A stretch of 64,000 bases of DNA from the NCBI RefSeq assembly GCF_002494345.1, contig NZ_NXNI01000001.1, positions 1,922,001-1,986,000 on the forward strand. Direction: 5' to 3'. Origin of the DNA: Natrinema ejinorense. GTDB taxonomy: Archaea > Halobacteriota > Halobacteria > Halobacteriales > Natrialbaceae. This document shows, piece after piece, positions 33,438 to 42,125 of this stretch. A model generated the notes under the pieces. It ran no database searches, was not told the DNA's origin, and saw nothing but the letters and a program-made list of their open reading frames with translations. A program made the position numbers and the translations under genes. The stretch's first letter is position 1. Each line of letters starts with the position of its first letter.

Positions 33438-33908
33438 TCAGTCGAAGTCCGGCAGGTCCTCGGGCGGTTCGTACTCGGCCTCCCAGTCGACGTACTCCGC
33501 TTTGAGGGTGACCGAGACGATCTGACCGAACTCGGTGAGTTCGGCGTTGATCGAGGACACCGTCCCCCAGGTATCGAGTTCGGGGTGGTACTCCCGAGCC
33601 TGCCAATCCTCGGGGATTCCGGGCGCGTGGTACCCCACGCGATCGGCGAAATCGTCCCAGAAGAAATCGAATCCCGCGAAGAGATCCAGATCACGAGCGA
33701 TACCGTACTCGCGCTCCTCGAGGTCCGTCCCCTCGCGCCACTCGTCGAACGCTTCCGTCCAGGCGCCCTCCTCGAGGAACCCCTGGAGTTCCTCGCGCCG
33801 GTAGTCGATCTCCTCGGCACCGTCGGCGCTGATGGTCGCGTCCTCGTACTCGTTTGGATCGACGAACTCCAGTTCCGGCGGCTCGGGGGGCTCGACCTCG
33901 AGTGTCAT
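33438..33908 (-). CDS. Acidic protein, paralogue of the next gene
   Basis: This 156-residue acidic protein shares a design with the gene at 34029. A Pro-rich N-terminus (EVEPPEPPELEFV) is followed by GFLEEGAWTEAFDEW, a Trp/Phe-rich segment ending in GYHAPGIPEDW, and a C-terminal beta strand region. The pair FLEEGAWTEAFDEWREG and FLEAGAWEDAFDEWARD is clearly homologous. I recognise no domain. The ATG at 33908 is chosen over an upstream ATG whose extension is not conserved in the paralogue. Confidence 0.75.
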   Translation of the reverse strand: MTLEVEPPEPPELEFVDPNEYEDATISADGAEEIDYRREELQGFLEEGAWTEAFDEWREGTDLEEREYGIARDLDLFAGFDFFWDDFADRVGYHAPGIPEDWQAREYHPELDTWGTVSSINAELTEFGQIVSVTLKAEYVDWEAEYEPPEDLPDFD

Positions 33909-34028
33909 AGCCGGTCGTAGGTCGGGTTCCCGGATAAGAATTCCCACCGCTGGATCGGACAGGGGCTGTCGATCACCGACGGAGTGGTCGCGGGATCGGT
34001 TGAGGACGAGTGGACATCCACGCCCCCG

Positions 34029-34478
34029 TTACTCCCAGGTGTAGCCGAACTCCTCCCCGTCGCGGTGGATGTAATCGGTTTCCAGCACTTCGCTTACCGT
34101 CAGGCCGAGCGTGTCGAGTTCTTCCTCGATGTCTTCGATATCGGCTTCGTCGAGTTCCTCGTGACCGGCTACCGACGCTTCCGGCACCGCCGGCGCACGG
34201 TAGCCGACGTCCTCTGCGGACTGATTCCAGTAAAAGTCGAACTCGTCGATCAACCCGAACTCGAGGACGGCCCGAAACTCCGTTTCGGTCAGATAGGTGT
34301 CCCTGGCCCATTCGTCGAACGCGTCTTCCCAGGCCCCCGCCTCCAGAAAGTCGGCCAGATCTTCGCGGCGAGCAGTGTCGCCCGTCCGCTCGTCGGGTTC
34401 GACGACGGCGTCGTAGTCGCCCGGATCCTGTGGGCCGCTGAGGGTCGGCGGCTCGGGTCTCTCGACGTCGAGTGCCAT
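34029..34478 (-). CDS. Acidic protein, paralogue of the previous gene
   Basis: This 149-residue protein begins MALDVERPEPPTL and contains FLEAGAWEDAFDEWARD, LIDEFDFYWNQSAEDVGYRAP and an acidic helix near the C-terminus. It is a tandem duplicate of the gene at 33438, with 120 bases between them. Both share the W-x-x-AFDEW helix and the VGYxAPxxPE segment. The function is unknown. Because both are soluble, acidic and of similar length, they may form a heteromer, but this is speculation. Confidence 0.75.
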   Translation of the reverse strand: MALDVERPEPPTLSGPQDPGDYDAVVEPDERTGDTARREDLADFLEAGAWEDAFDEWARDTYLTETEFRAVLEFGLIDEFDFYWNQSAEDVGYRAPAVPEASVAGHEELDEADIEDIEEELDTLGLTVSEVLETDYIHRDGEEFGYTWE

Positions 34479-34697
34479 ATACCCGCTTCGGCTGGCAGCC
34501 GTATGGGGTTTTCCCGTCGGTCAGCAAGTCAGCGATCGAACTGGGCCGATTCGGCAGGTCTCGAGACCGACGAGCTGTCCCTGGAGTGCGAGCGGTGATC
34601 GCCACAGTCCGCGGGCGTTTCCGTCGATCCCGATCACGCTCGTCGTCGGCGACCGGCATCCAAACACTCAATCGCCGGCCGTCCCTAGCGACGAGCG

Positions 34698-35477
34698 ATG
34701 ACGGACTACGAGGCGGTGATTCTCGATGTCGACGGGACGATCGTCCGCGGCGAGGAGTTGCTGCCCGGTGCGACCGACGGCCTGCGCGCGCTCGAGGCGG
34801 CGGGCTGTTCCCGGCTGCTCTTTTCGAACAACCCGACGCGGGGGGCCGACCACTACGGGACGAAGCTCGCACCCCACGGGATCGACATCGACCCGGACGC
34901 CGTTCTCACGTCCGCAACCGTTTCGGCGGCGTACCTCGCGACGACCCATCCGGGCGAGGCGGTTTACCTCGTCGGCGAGGAGCGACTCGAGACGATCCTC
35001 GACGACGCGGCCGTCGAGCTGACGGCGGACCCGGATGCGGCCGAGGTCGTCCTCGGGTCGTTCGACAGCGAGTTCTCGTTTGGCACGCTCTGGGAGTCCC
35101 TGCGGGCGCTCGAGGGAGAGGTGGCCTTCTATGGAACCGACCCGGACGTGACGATCCCGGTCGACGGCGGAGAGATTCCGGGATCGGGTGCGATCCTCGC
35201 GGCAATGGAGGCCGTCGCCGGCCGGGAGGCGGACGCGATCCTCGGCAAACCGTCCTCGATCGCAGCGACAGCGGCGATGGATCGGCTCGATGCCGACCCC
35301 TCGAACACGCTGGTCGTCGGTGATCGTCTCAATACCGACATCGCACTCGGGAGCAACGCCGGCATGGATACGGCACTCGTTCTCACCGGAGTCACTGACC
35401 GTGCCGACCTCGCGGCGGCCGAGGTCGAACCCGACCACGTCCTCGACTCCCTCGCCGCGGTCGAAACGGTTCTTTGA
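34698..35477 (+). CDS. HAD superfamily hydrolase, NagD-like
   Basis: This 259-residue phosphatase has the HAD motif I ILDVDGTIV with nucleophile Asp10 and acid/base Asp12. Motif II is FSNNPTRG, and motif IV is VVGDRLNTDIALG. The size and cap type match the NagD/4-nitrophenylphosphatase group, which hydrolyses small sugar phosphates or nucleotides. The exact substrate is unknown. The start MTDYEAVILD fits the fold well. Confidence 0.9.
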   Translation: MTDYEAVILDVDGTIVRGEELLPGATDGLRALEAAGCSRLLFSNNPTRGADHYGTKLAPHGIDIDPDAVLTSATVSAAYLATTHPGEAVYLVGEERLETILDDAAVELTADPDAAEVVLGSFDSEFSFGTLWESLRALEGEVAFYGTDPDVTIPVDGGEIPGSGAILAAMEAVAGREADAILGKPSSIAATAAMDRLDADPSNTLVVGDRLNTDIALGSNAGMDTALVLTGVTDRADLAAAEVEPDHVLDSLAAVETVL

Positions 35478-35580
35478 GCGAGGTCCCACCACCGATTCTG
35501 TCGCTCCGACTCGGCGAGTCGGAGGCGACGTGCAACACTCGAGAGGTATATTTATCCGTACCAGTCACCAAGGACGATAT

Positions 35581-35808
35581 ATGAGAGAACGTATAACTGC
35601 CGTGTTGTTGCGTGCCCGGTATGCAGCGATCGGCGCTGCCGTCGGTGCGGCCATCGGCGGACTGTTCAGCCGTAACGCCGCGAGCACCGGCGGTGCGATC
35701 GGTGGTCTCGTCGGCGCGACCGTCGCCGATACGCGCGGGACCGTCGATACCCTCCTTGAAGACATCAGAGAGCGCGACCCCCGATCGGACGACCTCGACG
35801 CCGAGTAA
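35581..35808 (+). CDS. Glycine-zipper membrane-associated protein
   Basis: This 75-residue protein has a Gly-rich hydrophobic segment at about 15-50 (AAIGAAVGAAIGGLFSR, GGAIGGLVGATVAD) with repeating GxxxG spacing, and a charged C-terminus. Such glycine zippers pack helices together in membranes or oligomers. The ATG at 35581 lies about 30 bases after TATA-like GTATATTTA, giving a near-leaderless transcript. No named family is recognised. Confidence 0.68.
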   Translation: MRERITAVLLRARYAAIGAAVGAAIGGLFSRNAASTGGAIGGLVGATVADTRGTVDTLLEDIRERDPRSDDLDAE

Positions 35809-35959
35809 TCGTTCCACCATCCCGCGCCCGCGGTCACCGTATGAACGGTATTGGTCCGTCCCCGATCGGGTGGGCCGGACCGGTCCGACCGCCGATTCGA
35901 TTTTTCGATCCGGATACGCTCGTGGATCGACGTTCCCGGTCGCGATCACTCCCCCTCCC

Positions 35960-36041
35960 CAGACGGATCGCTGTCAGTCAGTGCCGGCGACCCACACCGG
36001 GTCGTGAGGTCGCCGGTTGCTCGGGACGGCGGACCGTCTCA
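35960..36041 (-). repeat. Stop-codon palindromic element, copy 4
   Basis: On the reverse strand it begins TGAGACGGTCCGCCGTCC, the TGA being the thioesterase stop (36041-36039). The inner stem CCGGCGACC (35984-35992) pairs with GGTCGCCGG (36008-36016). The far end reads CAGACGG (35960-35966). It lies between the convergent glycine-zipper and thioesterase genes. Confidence 0.85.
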
Positions 36042-36476
36042 GAGTTCGTCCTCGAGCGCGGCCTGTCGGAGTCGGTTACCTTCCTCGGTGCTGACCGTTA
36101 GTTCCGGAACCGTCGTCGGCGTATTGTCCTCGTCGATCGCGACGTAGACGAAGTGTGATTCGGTGGTCCGTTCGCGCTCGCGGGTCCGGAGGTCCTCGCG
36201 CTCGGTGAGCAAGCGGACCTTCACGCTCGAGGTGCCGGCATCGTAGACGTACGCGGTGATGTAGGCCGTATCGCCGACTGGAATGGGTTGTTCGAAGTTC
36301 ATCTGATTGACCCGTGCGGTGACACACATCTCACCGGAAAACCGCATCGCGCTCATCGCGCCGACTTCGTCCATCCACTTCATGACGTTGCCGCCGTGAG
36401 CGACGTCGAGCGTGTTGGCGTGGTTTGGCTGTACCATCTCCCGGTTCTCGACGACCGTTTCCATGAGGTCAGTCAT
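36039..36476 (-). CDS. Acyl-CoA thioesterase (hotdog fold)
   Basis: This 145-residue protein has the BFIT/YciA type of hotdog motifs. HANTLDVAHGGNVMKWMDEVGAM is near the catalytic Asp, and NFEQPIPVGDTAYITAY is in the sheet (boundaries approximate). These enzymes hydrolyse medium- or long-chain acyl-CoA. The start at 36476 gives the family N-terminus MTDLMETV. It is divergent from the TraB gene, with a 165-base shared promoter region. The TGA stop is part of element copy 4. Confidence 0.9.
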   Translation of the reverse strand: MTDLMETVVENREMVQPNHANTLDVAHGGNVMKWMDEVGAMSAMRFSGEMCVTARVNQMNFEQPIPVGDTAYITAYVYDAGTSSVKVRLLTEREDLRTRERERTTESHFVYVAIDEDNTPTTVPELTVSTEEGNRLRQAALEDEL

Positions 36477-36641
36477 TGGGCGAGGTTCTTCCAGGGCGGT
36501 ACTCAGTCTTGTGATCACCGGCTCATCGGACCTGAGCCCGCTCGACTGACAGCGTCGGGAGATCGAGGGGGCGAACGTATCGGTATCGTTCCCCTTCGCG
36601 GTCCGATACTGGTAAAAGTCGCCGCCCAGTTGGGGCCAGTA

Positions 36642-38402
36642 ATGAGCGATGCAGGCGAGGCCGACGTGCCGGAGCCCCCAGCGCCACCAGACCGAGAGCG
36701 AGGCTCCGTCGAGGTCCTCGGGACGGCACACGTCTCGCAAGCGAGTGTCGACGAGGTTCGGGAAACGATCGACCGGGAGGACCCCGACGTCGTCGCCGTC
36801 GAACTCGACGAAGGGCGGTATCGCCAGATGCAAGGCGGGACGCCCGACGACATCGAAGCCGGCGACCTCCTTTCGGGCAACACCGTCTTCCAGTTCCTGG
36901 CCTACTGGATGCTGTCGTACGTCCAGTCGCGGCTGGGCGACCAGTTCGACATCGAGCCCGGTTCCGATATGCGGGCCGGCATCGAGGCCGCCGAAGCCAA
37001 CGGGAGCGGCGTCGCCCTGGTTGATCGGGACATTCAGGTCACGATCCAGCGGTTCTGGAGCCGCCTCTCCGTGACCGAGAAGCTGAAAATGGTCGGGGGG
37101 CTCGCGCTCGGGATCACCGATCCTCGAACGATCGGGCTCACCTTCGGTGCCGTCAGCGGGGCGGTCCTCGGGTTCGTTTTCGCGGCGTTTCTCGCCCCAC
37201 TGTTCGGACTCGGCGATCTCCTTTTGATCGGCATCACCGATACCACGACGCTACAGTACGTCGGCGGCGGCGCGATCGGCGCGTTCGTCGGGGCGTTCGT
37301 GGGCCTCCTCTTTCTGCCACCGGTCGACGCCGCCGGCGGCTCCCTTTCGGGACTCTCGATACGAGTGGCCGGCGGACTGGTCCTCGGCGTTGCGGGCTGT
37401 CTCGCACTGGTCGCAACCGGGACGTTCATCGGCCCGTTCTCGGCCTCGACGGTCGAAGGGACCGGTATCTACGCCGTTCGTGGGACGGCCGGGATGCTCG
37501 CCGGGCTCGGCGTCGGCGTCACGATCGGTGCCATCCTCGGACTCGTCCTCGACGCGGTCGGCGCGGACGTCGAGGATATCGACGAGGTCGACATCGAGGA
37601 GATGACCGACGGCGACGTCGTCGCCGCCATGATGGAGGAGTTCCGCCGGTTCAGCCCCCGTGGCGCAAACGCCCTGATCGACGAGCGCGACGCCTACATC
37701 GCACACAACCTCCACGACCTCCGCGAACAGGGATACGACGTCCTCGCCGTCGTCGGTGCCGGCCACAAGGCCGGCATCGAACGCCACCTCCGGAACCCCG
37801 AGGACATTCCCTCGCTCGAGTCGCTGTCGGGAACCGCCTCGAGTCGCCGGTTCTCGCCGCTGAAGATCGTCGGCTACCTCGTCATGCTCGGCTTCTTCGG
37901 GTTCTTTTTCCTGCTGATCATGGCCGGGGTCAGGGACACGTTCCTGTTGAAGTTGTTCGCCGCCTGGTTCTTGTTCAACGGGCTCTTCGCGTTCACGCTG
38001 GCGCGGCTGGCCGGCGCGCGCTGGACCAGTGCGGGCGTCGGCGGCGCGGTCGCCTGGCTGACGAGCATCAATCCGTTGCTCGCACCCGGCTGGTTCGCCG
38101 GGTACGTCGAACTCAAGCACCGCCCGGTCAACGTCCGGGACATCCAGACGCTCAACGAGATCGTCGACGATACGGAGCGACCGATCGGCGAGGCGATCAC
38201 GGCGATGTTCAACGTGCCCCTGTTCCGGCTGATCATGATCGTCGCGCTGACGAACATCGGCAGCATCATCGCGACGGGGCTCTTTCCGTTCGTGGTGCTC
38301 CCGTGGCTGGCTGGTCCCGAGTTCGGCGGCGTTGACGCCCTGATGAGCGAACTCTTCGAGGGCGCCAGGAACAGCGTCGAGCTGATTCGGGGGCTGCTAT
38401 GA
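36642..38402 (+). CDS. TraB/PrgY family membrane protein
   Basis: This 586-residue protein has an N-terminal TraB/PrgY-TIKI domain with GTAHVS (27-32) and VVAVELDEGRY (50-60). A GAGHKAGIERHL motif follows a long loop, and the second half has seven or eight membrane spans. Related bacterial proteins (PrgY, TraB) shut down peptide pheromones, and animal TIKI proteins are metalloproteases that cut Wnt. The archaeal substrate is unknown. It overlaps the start of an M50 metalloprotease gene by four bases. The ATG at 36642 follows a TATA-like region about 30 bases upstream. Confidence 0.9.
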   Translation: MSDAGEADVPEPPAPPDRERGSVEVLGTAHVSQASVDEVRETIDREDPDVVAVELDEGRYRQMQGGTPDDIEAGDLLSGNTVFQFLAYWMLSYVQSRLGDQFDIEPGSDMRAGIEAAEANGSGVALVDRDIQVTIQRFWSRLSVTEKLKMVGGLALGITDPRTIGLTFGAVSGAVLGFVFAAFLAPLFGLGDLLLIGITDTTTLQYVGGGAIGAFVGAFVGLLFLPPVDAAGGSLSGLSIRVAGGLVLGVAGCLALVATGTFIGPFSASTVEGTGIYAVRGTAGMLAGLGVGVTIGAILGLVLDAVGADVEDIDEVDIEEMTDGDVVAAMMEEFRRFSPRGANALIDERDAYIAHNLHDLREQGYDVLAVVGAGHKAGIERHLRNPEDIPSLESLSGTASSRRFSPLKIVGYLVMLGFFGFFFLLIMAGVRDTFLLKLFAAWFLFNGLFAFTLARLAGARWTSAGVGGAVAWLTSINPLLAPGWFAGYVELKHRPVNVRDIQTLNEIVDDTERPIGEAITAMFNVPLFRLIMIVALTNIGSIIATGLFPFVVLPWLAGPEFGGVDALMSELFEGARNSVELIRGLL

Positions 38403-39046
38403 GCTATCCCACGAAGCGCCGTCCCGATCGCGAACTGACCTTCAGCGACACGGAGCTGCGGGACCTCGCGGTGGCGTGGACCGTACTGAGTGTCGCGTTC
38501 GCGTTACTACTCGCGCCGGTACATCTGGGCGAGGCGAGTCTCGGCTACTTCGTGACGCGAGTCGGCCTGAGTTTCGTAACCGTCGGCGTCGGCTTCCTCC
38601 TCCACGAGCTCGCACACAAAGTCGTCGCGGTCGAGTTCGGCCAGGTTGCGGAGTTCAGGGCGGACTACCAGATGCTCTTCCTGGCGATTATGGGCGGGCT
38701 GGTCGGCTTTCTCTTTGCCGCCCCCGGCGCGGTCTACCACCGAGGACGGACCACCCAACGGGAGAACGGACTGATCGCACTGGCAGGCCCAGTGACGAAC
38801 CTCCTGCTCGCCGTGCTCTTTGCGCCGTTGCTGATGTTCGCTGCAACACCCGGCTTTCTACCCGGAATGCTCGCAACGATCGGCCAGATGGGGATCTGGA
38901 TCAACCTCTTCCTGGCCGCGTTCAACATGATCCCCTTCGGCCCGCTGGACGGCAAGTCCGTCTTCGAGTGGCACAAGGGGGTCTTCGCGATCGTCTTCGT
39001 CCCGAGCGTTCTGCTCGCGGCGTTCGTCGTTTTCGGGCTGTTCTGA
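38399..39046 (+). CDS. M50-type membrane metalloprotease
   Basis: This 215-residue membrane protein has the zinc-binding HELAHK motif (69-74) and a second motif NMIPFGPLDGKSVFEW near residues 176-191, which supplies the third ligand Asp. It has about five membrane spans, typical of the site-2 protease fold. S2P proteases cut substrates inside the membrane. Its start overlaps the TraB stop (ATGA), so the two are co-translated and may act on the same substrate, an inference worth testing. Confidence 0.9.
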   Translation: MSYPTKRRPDRELTFSDTELRDLAVAWTVLSVAFALLLAPVHLGEASLGYFVTRVGLSFVTVGVGFLLHELAHKVVAVEFGQVAEFRADYQMLFLAIMGGLVGFLFAAPGAVYHRGRTTQRENGLIALAGPVTNLLLAVLFAPLLMFAATPGFLPGMLATIGQMGIWINLFLAAFNMIPFGPLDGKSVFEWHKGVFAIVFVPSVLLAAFVVFGLF

Positions 39047-39251
39047 GAACGTCACGCTGGGCACCGTCTTTCAGCCCCGAGCGACAGCGGCTCACGAGGT
39101 CCGAAGGCGACGGGACGACGCGGCCACTCCGTGGCCGGGCTATCGACCGTAACAGGCTCCTCGAGTGGGGCCGCCCTGGCGCGTGGTCTCTCACGCGATG
39201 CTCGATCGTTTCCACCAGTGGTATTTTGTGTGATTCGGTCGACGTATCCAT

Positions 39252-39686
39252 ATGGCGATCGACGTCGAGGAGTTCGTGGCCGACGATCTCTGGCTCCTGA
39301 TCGGGCTCGTGACGTTCGTCCTCATCAGCCTCACCGGTCTGGTCGGCGGTGACGAACTCGCCGGCGCGATTGCGCTCGTGGGATGGTTCCTGCTGGCCCC
39401 GATATTCCTGTTCTGGGGCGAGGAAATCGCCGCGCTGCTGGTTGCGGGACGGAACGACACGGCGACGACCGAACACGCCGCCGGAGACGACGCGCTTGCC
39501 GAACTCAAACGCCGCTACGCCGAGGGGGAGATCGACGACGCGGAGTTCGAACACCGACTCGAGCGACTCGTCGGTGTCGAGGAATCGTTCGCGGACGTGT
39601 TTTCCGACGGCTCGAGGAGTGGCGACGAACCGAATCCGGGGGGAGTCGACGGCGAGTACGAGCGGGAACCAGCGTTCGAACGGTAG
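39252..39686 (+). CDS. SHOCT-domain membrane protein
   Basis: This 144-residue protein has two adjacent membrane spans (about 14-32 and 38-63). A C-terminal SHOCT motif (LAELKRRYAEGEIDDAEFEHRL, about 83-104, boundaries approximate) and an acidic tail follow. SHOCT is a short oligomerisation motif found at the ends of many bacterial and archaeal membrane proteins. The function is unknown. The start fits a TATA-like region about 25 bases upstream (TTTTGTGTG). Confidence 0.82.
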   Translation: MAIDVEEFVADDLWLLIGLVTFVLISLTGLVGGDELAGAIALVGWFLLAPIFLFWGEEIAALLVAGRNDTATTEHAAGDDALAELKRRYAEGEIDDAEFEHRLERLVGVEESFADVFSDGSRSGDEPNPGGVDGEYEREPAFER

Positions 39687-39861
39687 CGTGTCGGCTCGGA
39701 CGGAGCCGTGACCGCGCTGGGATGAGTCGTTCGCACCCTGCTTCTGGGTTTCGAAGCCGTCGCCTATGGCATCGGGATCGTCGACAGTCGGCACTCGCGG
39801 CCCACACGGGACCCTCTGGAGGACCGGTGACCTTTTGCTCGCCCCACGCAGTCGTTCGCAC

Positions 39862-40857
39862 ATGACCGGACCAGCGGACGACGAGAGCCAGGCGGACCGA
39901 CTCACCTACGCCGACACTGGCGTCGACATCGATGCCAGCGAGGACGCGACGGCGGCGCTCCTCGAGGCCTTCGGCAGCGATCTGCGAACCGAATACGCAG
40001 GCCTGCTCGACATCGGCGACAGGTATCTCGCGCTGGCGACCGACGGCGTCGGGACCAAGCTGCTCGTCGCCGAAGCGATCGCGGACTTCTCGACGATCGG
40101 GATCGACTGTATCGCGATGAACGTCAACGACCTCGTCGCGGCCGGCGTCGAACCCGTCGCGTTCGTCGACTACCTCGCCATCGACGAGCCCGACGAAACG
40201 CTGACGAATCAGATCGGTGAAGGCCTCGCGGTGGGGCTCGAGGAGGCCGATCTGACGATGCTGGGCGGCGAGACGGCGGTCATGCCCGAGGTCGTGAAGG
40301 GGTTCGATCTGGCGGGTACCTGTGTGGGTCTCGCCGGGAAAGACGACATTCTCGAGGGCGAGGCCCAGGTTGGCGACGTCCTCGTGGGCTTCCCCTCGAA
40401 CGGGATTCACTCGAACGGGCTGACGCTCGCCCGCGAAGCGGTGACCCGCGAGCACGACTATACGGAGCCGTTCCCACTGGACCCGGAACGGTCGATCGGC
40501 GAGGAACTGCTGGAGCCGACCCGGATCTACACGGCCCTGCTCGAGCCGATGCGCGACCACGAAGTCCGTGCGGCGGCCCACATCACCGGCGGCGGCTGGA
40601 CGAACCTGCTGCGGATGGGCGAACACGAGTACGTCATCGACGACCCGCTGCCGGCCCAGCCGATCTTCGAGTTCGTCCAGGAGGAGGGGAACGTGACCGA
40701 CGCGGAGATGCACCGCACGTTCAACATGGGCACCGGCTTCGTCGTCGCGGTTCCCGAGGACCGGGCCGACGAGCTGGTCGCCGAGACTGAAGGGCAGATC
40801 ATCGGACACGTCGAGGACGGGGATTCGGTCGAGATTCGCGGGCTCTCGCTGTCCTGA
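39862..40857 (+). CDS. purM: Phosphoribosylformylglycinamidine cyclo-ligase (AIR synthetase)
   Basis: This 331-residue enzyme converts FGAM and ATP to AIR in purine synthesis, the step after PurL. Motifs include YLALATDGVGTKLLVA, MNVNDLVAAGVEPVAFVDY, LGGETAVMPEV and AAAHITGGGWTNLLR. The length and motifs match the family. The start at 39862 follows the TATA-like CCTTTTGC about 27 bases upstream. It stands alone and is not in an operon with purL. Confidence 0.95.
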   Translation: MTGPADDESQADRLTYADTGVDIDASEDATAALLEAFGSDLRTEYAGLLDIGDRYLALATDGVGTKLLVAEAIADFSTIGIDCIAMNVNDLVAAGVEPVAFVDYLAIDEPDETLTNQIGEGLAVGLEEADLTMLGGETAVMPEVVKGFDLAGTCVGLAGKDDILEGEAQVGDVLVGFPSNGIHSNGLTLAREAVTREHDYTEPFPLDPERSIGEELLEPTRIYTALLEPMRDHEVRAAAHITGGGWTNLLRMGEHEYVIDDPLPAQPIFEFVQEEGNVTDAEMHRTFNMGTGFVVAVPEDRADELVAETEGQIIGHVEDGDSVEIRGLSLS

Positions 40858-40956
40858 AACCCGGAACGGACCGTTCGAAAAACAGGGTGGTGTCTCCCGG
40901 CGGACGGACGCGGCTCGGACGACACGGATCGGTGGCCGACGGGGCGAACTGTACTG

Positions 40957-41379
40957 TCAGACGGCCTGAACGGGGATGTCAGTGTGTCTCATCACCCGGT
41001 CGGCGACGCTCCCGAGTGCCGTTCGTCGGTCGTCAGTCGCTCCTCGTCGTCCCATCACGATCAGATCGGTGTCCCGCTGTTCCGCGAGGGACGTGATCTC
41101 CTCCCAGGGGAGTCCCCGGTGACACTCGCAGTCGACGTCGAGGCCCTGATCTGTGGCCCGGTCCGCGATCTCCTCGAGCATTTCGATGGCATCGTCCTCT
41201 ATTTTCGCGTGTTCGACCGCGGTACTGCCAAGCGCCGGCGTCCGTCCGTGCCGGCGTTCGTCGACGACGTAGAGAAGCACGACCTCCGCGTCGTAGTTGG
41301 CAGCGAGACTCAACCCCTGCTCGACCCCGCGGTCCGCCTGTTCGCTGCCGTCGGTCGGGATGAGGATCGTGTCGTACAT
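40957..41379 (-). CDS. Universal stress protein UspA
   Basis: This 140-residue single USP domain starts MYDTILIPTDGSEQADRGVEQGL and ends with the ATP-binding motif GRRGATDDRRTALGSVADRVM. USP proteins bind ATP and act in stress responses, with no single defined reaction. It is transcribed alone and is convergent with purM. A close homologue with a different tail lies at 59868. Confidence 0.9.
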   Translation of the reverse strand: MYDTILIPTDGSEQADRGVEQGLSLAANYDAEVVLLYVVDERRHGRTPALGSTAVEHAKIEDDAIEMLEEIADRATDQGLDVDCECHRGLPWEEITSLAEQRDTDLIVMGRRGATDDRRTALGSVADRVMRHTDIPVQAV

Positions 41380-41540
41380 CAGTTATCACCCGTGTGATGG
41401 TTCGACGGCGGTGGTGGTAAAACTAGCAACCGTTCTCAGTGCGTAGAAACCAACCCCCGACGGTCGTCCCTCGCTGCGTGGCAACCTGACCGTGCGGTAC
41501 TCCACGGGGCTCGGCATCCCCGGCCGGTCGATCGTGCCCG

Positions 41541-42056
41541 TCACCGATCCACGTCGCTACCCTCGGCCGTCACCGAACGAACCGTCTCGTACTCCGCGTC
41601 GCTGTAGGCGATGAACCGAACCTCCTCGAGCGTATCTGGCTCGTAGCGGTCGAGTTCCTCGCCGATGAGTTCGGCACCTTCGGCAGTCTCGAAGCCGGCC
41701 ACGCCACAGCCCAGCGCCGGCAACGCGAGCGAGCGACAGCCGAGGTCGTCGGCTTTCTCCAGGGCGTTTCGCGTGGCGTCGCGAATACTTTCCGCCGTCG
41801 CCTGGCCGTCCCCGTAGTGGGGCATGGCGGCGGCGTGAATCACGTACTCGGCGTTCAGGTCGTAGGCGTCGGTGACGGCGACCTCGCCGAGGTCGACGGG
41901 TCCCTTCTCCGTGGCCTCCTCGTTGATCGCCTCGCCTGCACCCCGACGGAGCGCCCCGGCGACGCCCGACCCCATCTCGAGGCTCGTCCCGGCGGCGTTG
42001 ACGAGCGCGTCGGCGGACTGTGCAGCGATGTCTCCCTGAACGACATCGTACTCCAT
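41541..42056 (-). CDS. Macro-domain ADP-ribose-binding protein
   Basis: This 171-residue macro domain has VQGDIAAQSADALVNAAG (5-22), GSGVAGAL and the phosphate-loop LPALGCGVAGFE near residues 114-125. Macro domains bind ADP-ribose and often hydrolyse it from proteins, nucleic acids or O-acetyl-ADP-ribose. The start at 42056 is chosen because an upstream ATG adds 15 residues outside the fold. Confidence 0.92.
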   Translation of the reverse strand: MEYDVVQGDIAAQSADALVNAAGTSLEMGSGVAGALRRGAGEAINEEATEKGPVDLGEVAVTDAYDLNAEYVIHAAAMPHYGDGQATAESIRDATRNALEKADDLGCRSLALPALGCGVAGFETAEGAELIGEELDRYEPDTLEEVRFIAYSDAEYETVRSVTAEGSDVDR

Positions 42057-42125
42057 ACGGACGGATACCCGATCGAACCCAATGAAACTGATCGTGGTCA
42101 CCGAACGGTCCCGCGCGGGCGACGC

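Noticed and set aside
39047-39110. Possible sixth copy of the palindromic element after the M50 gene (TGAGAACGTC)
   Set aside because: Only the first bases resemble the element. The arms and inner stem do not pair.
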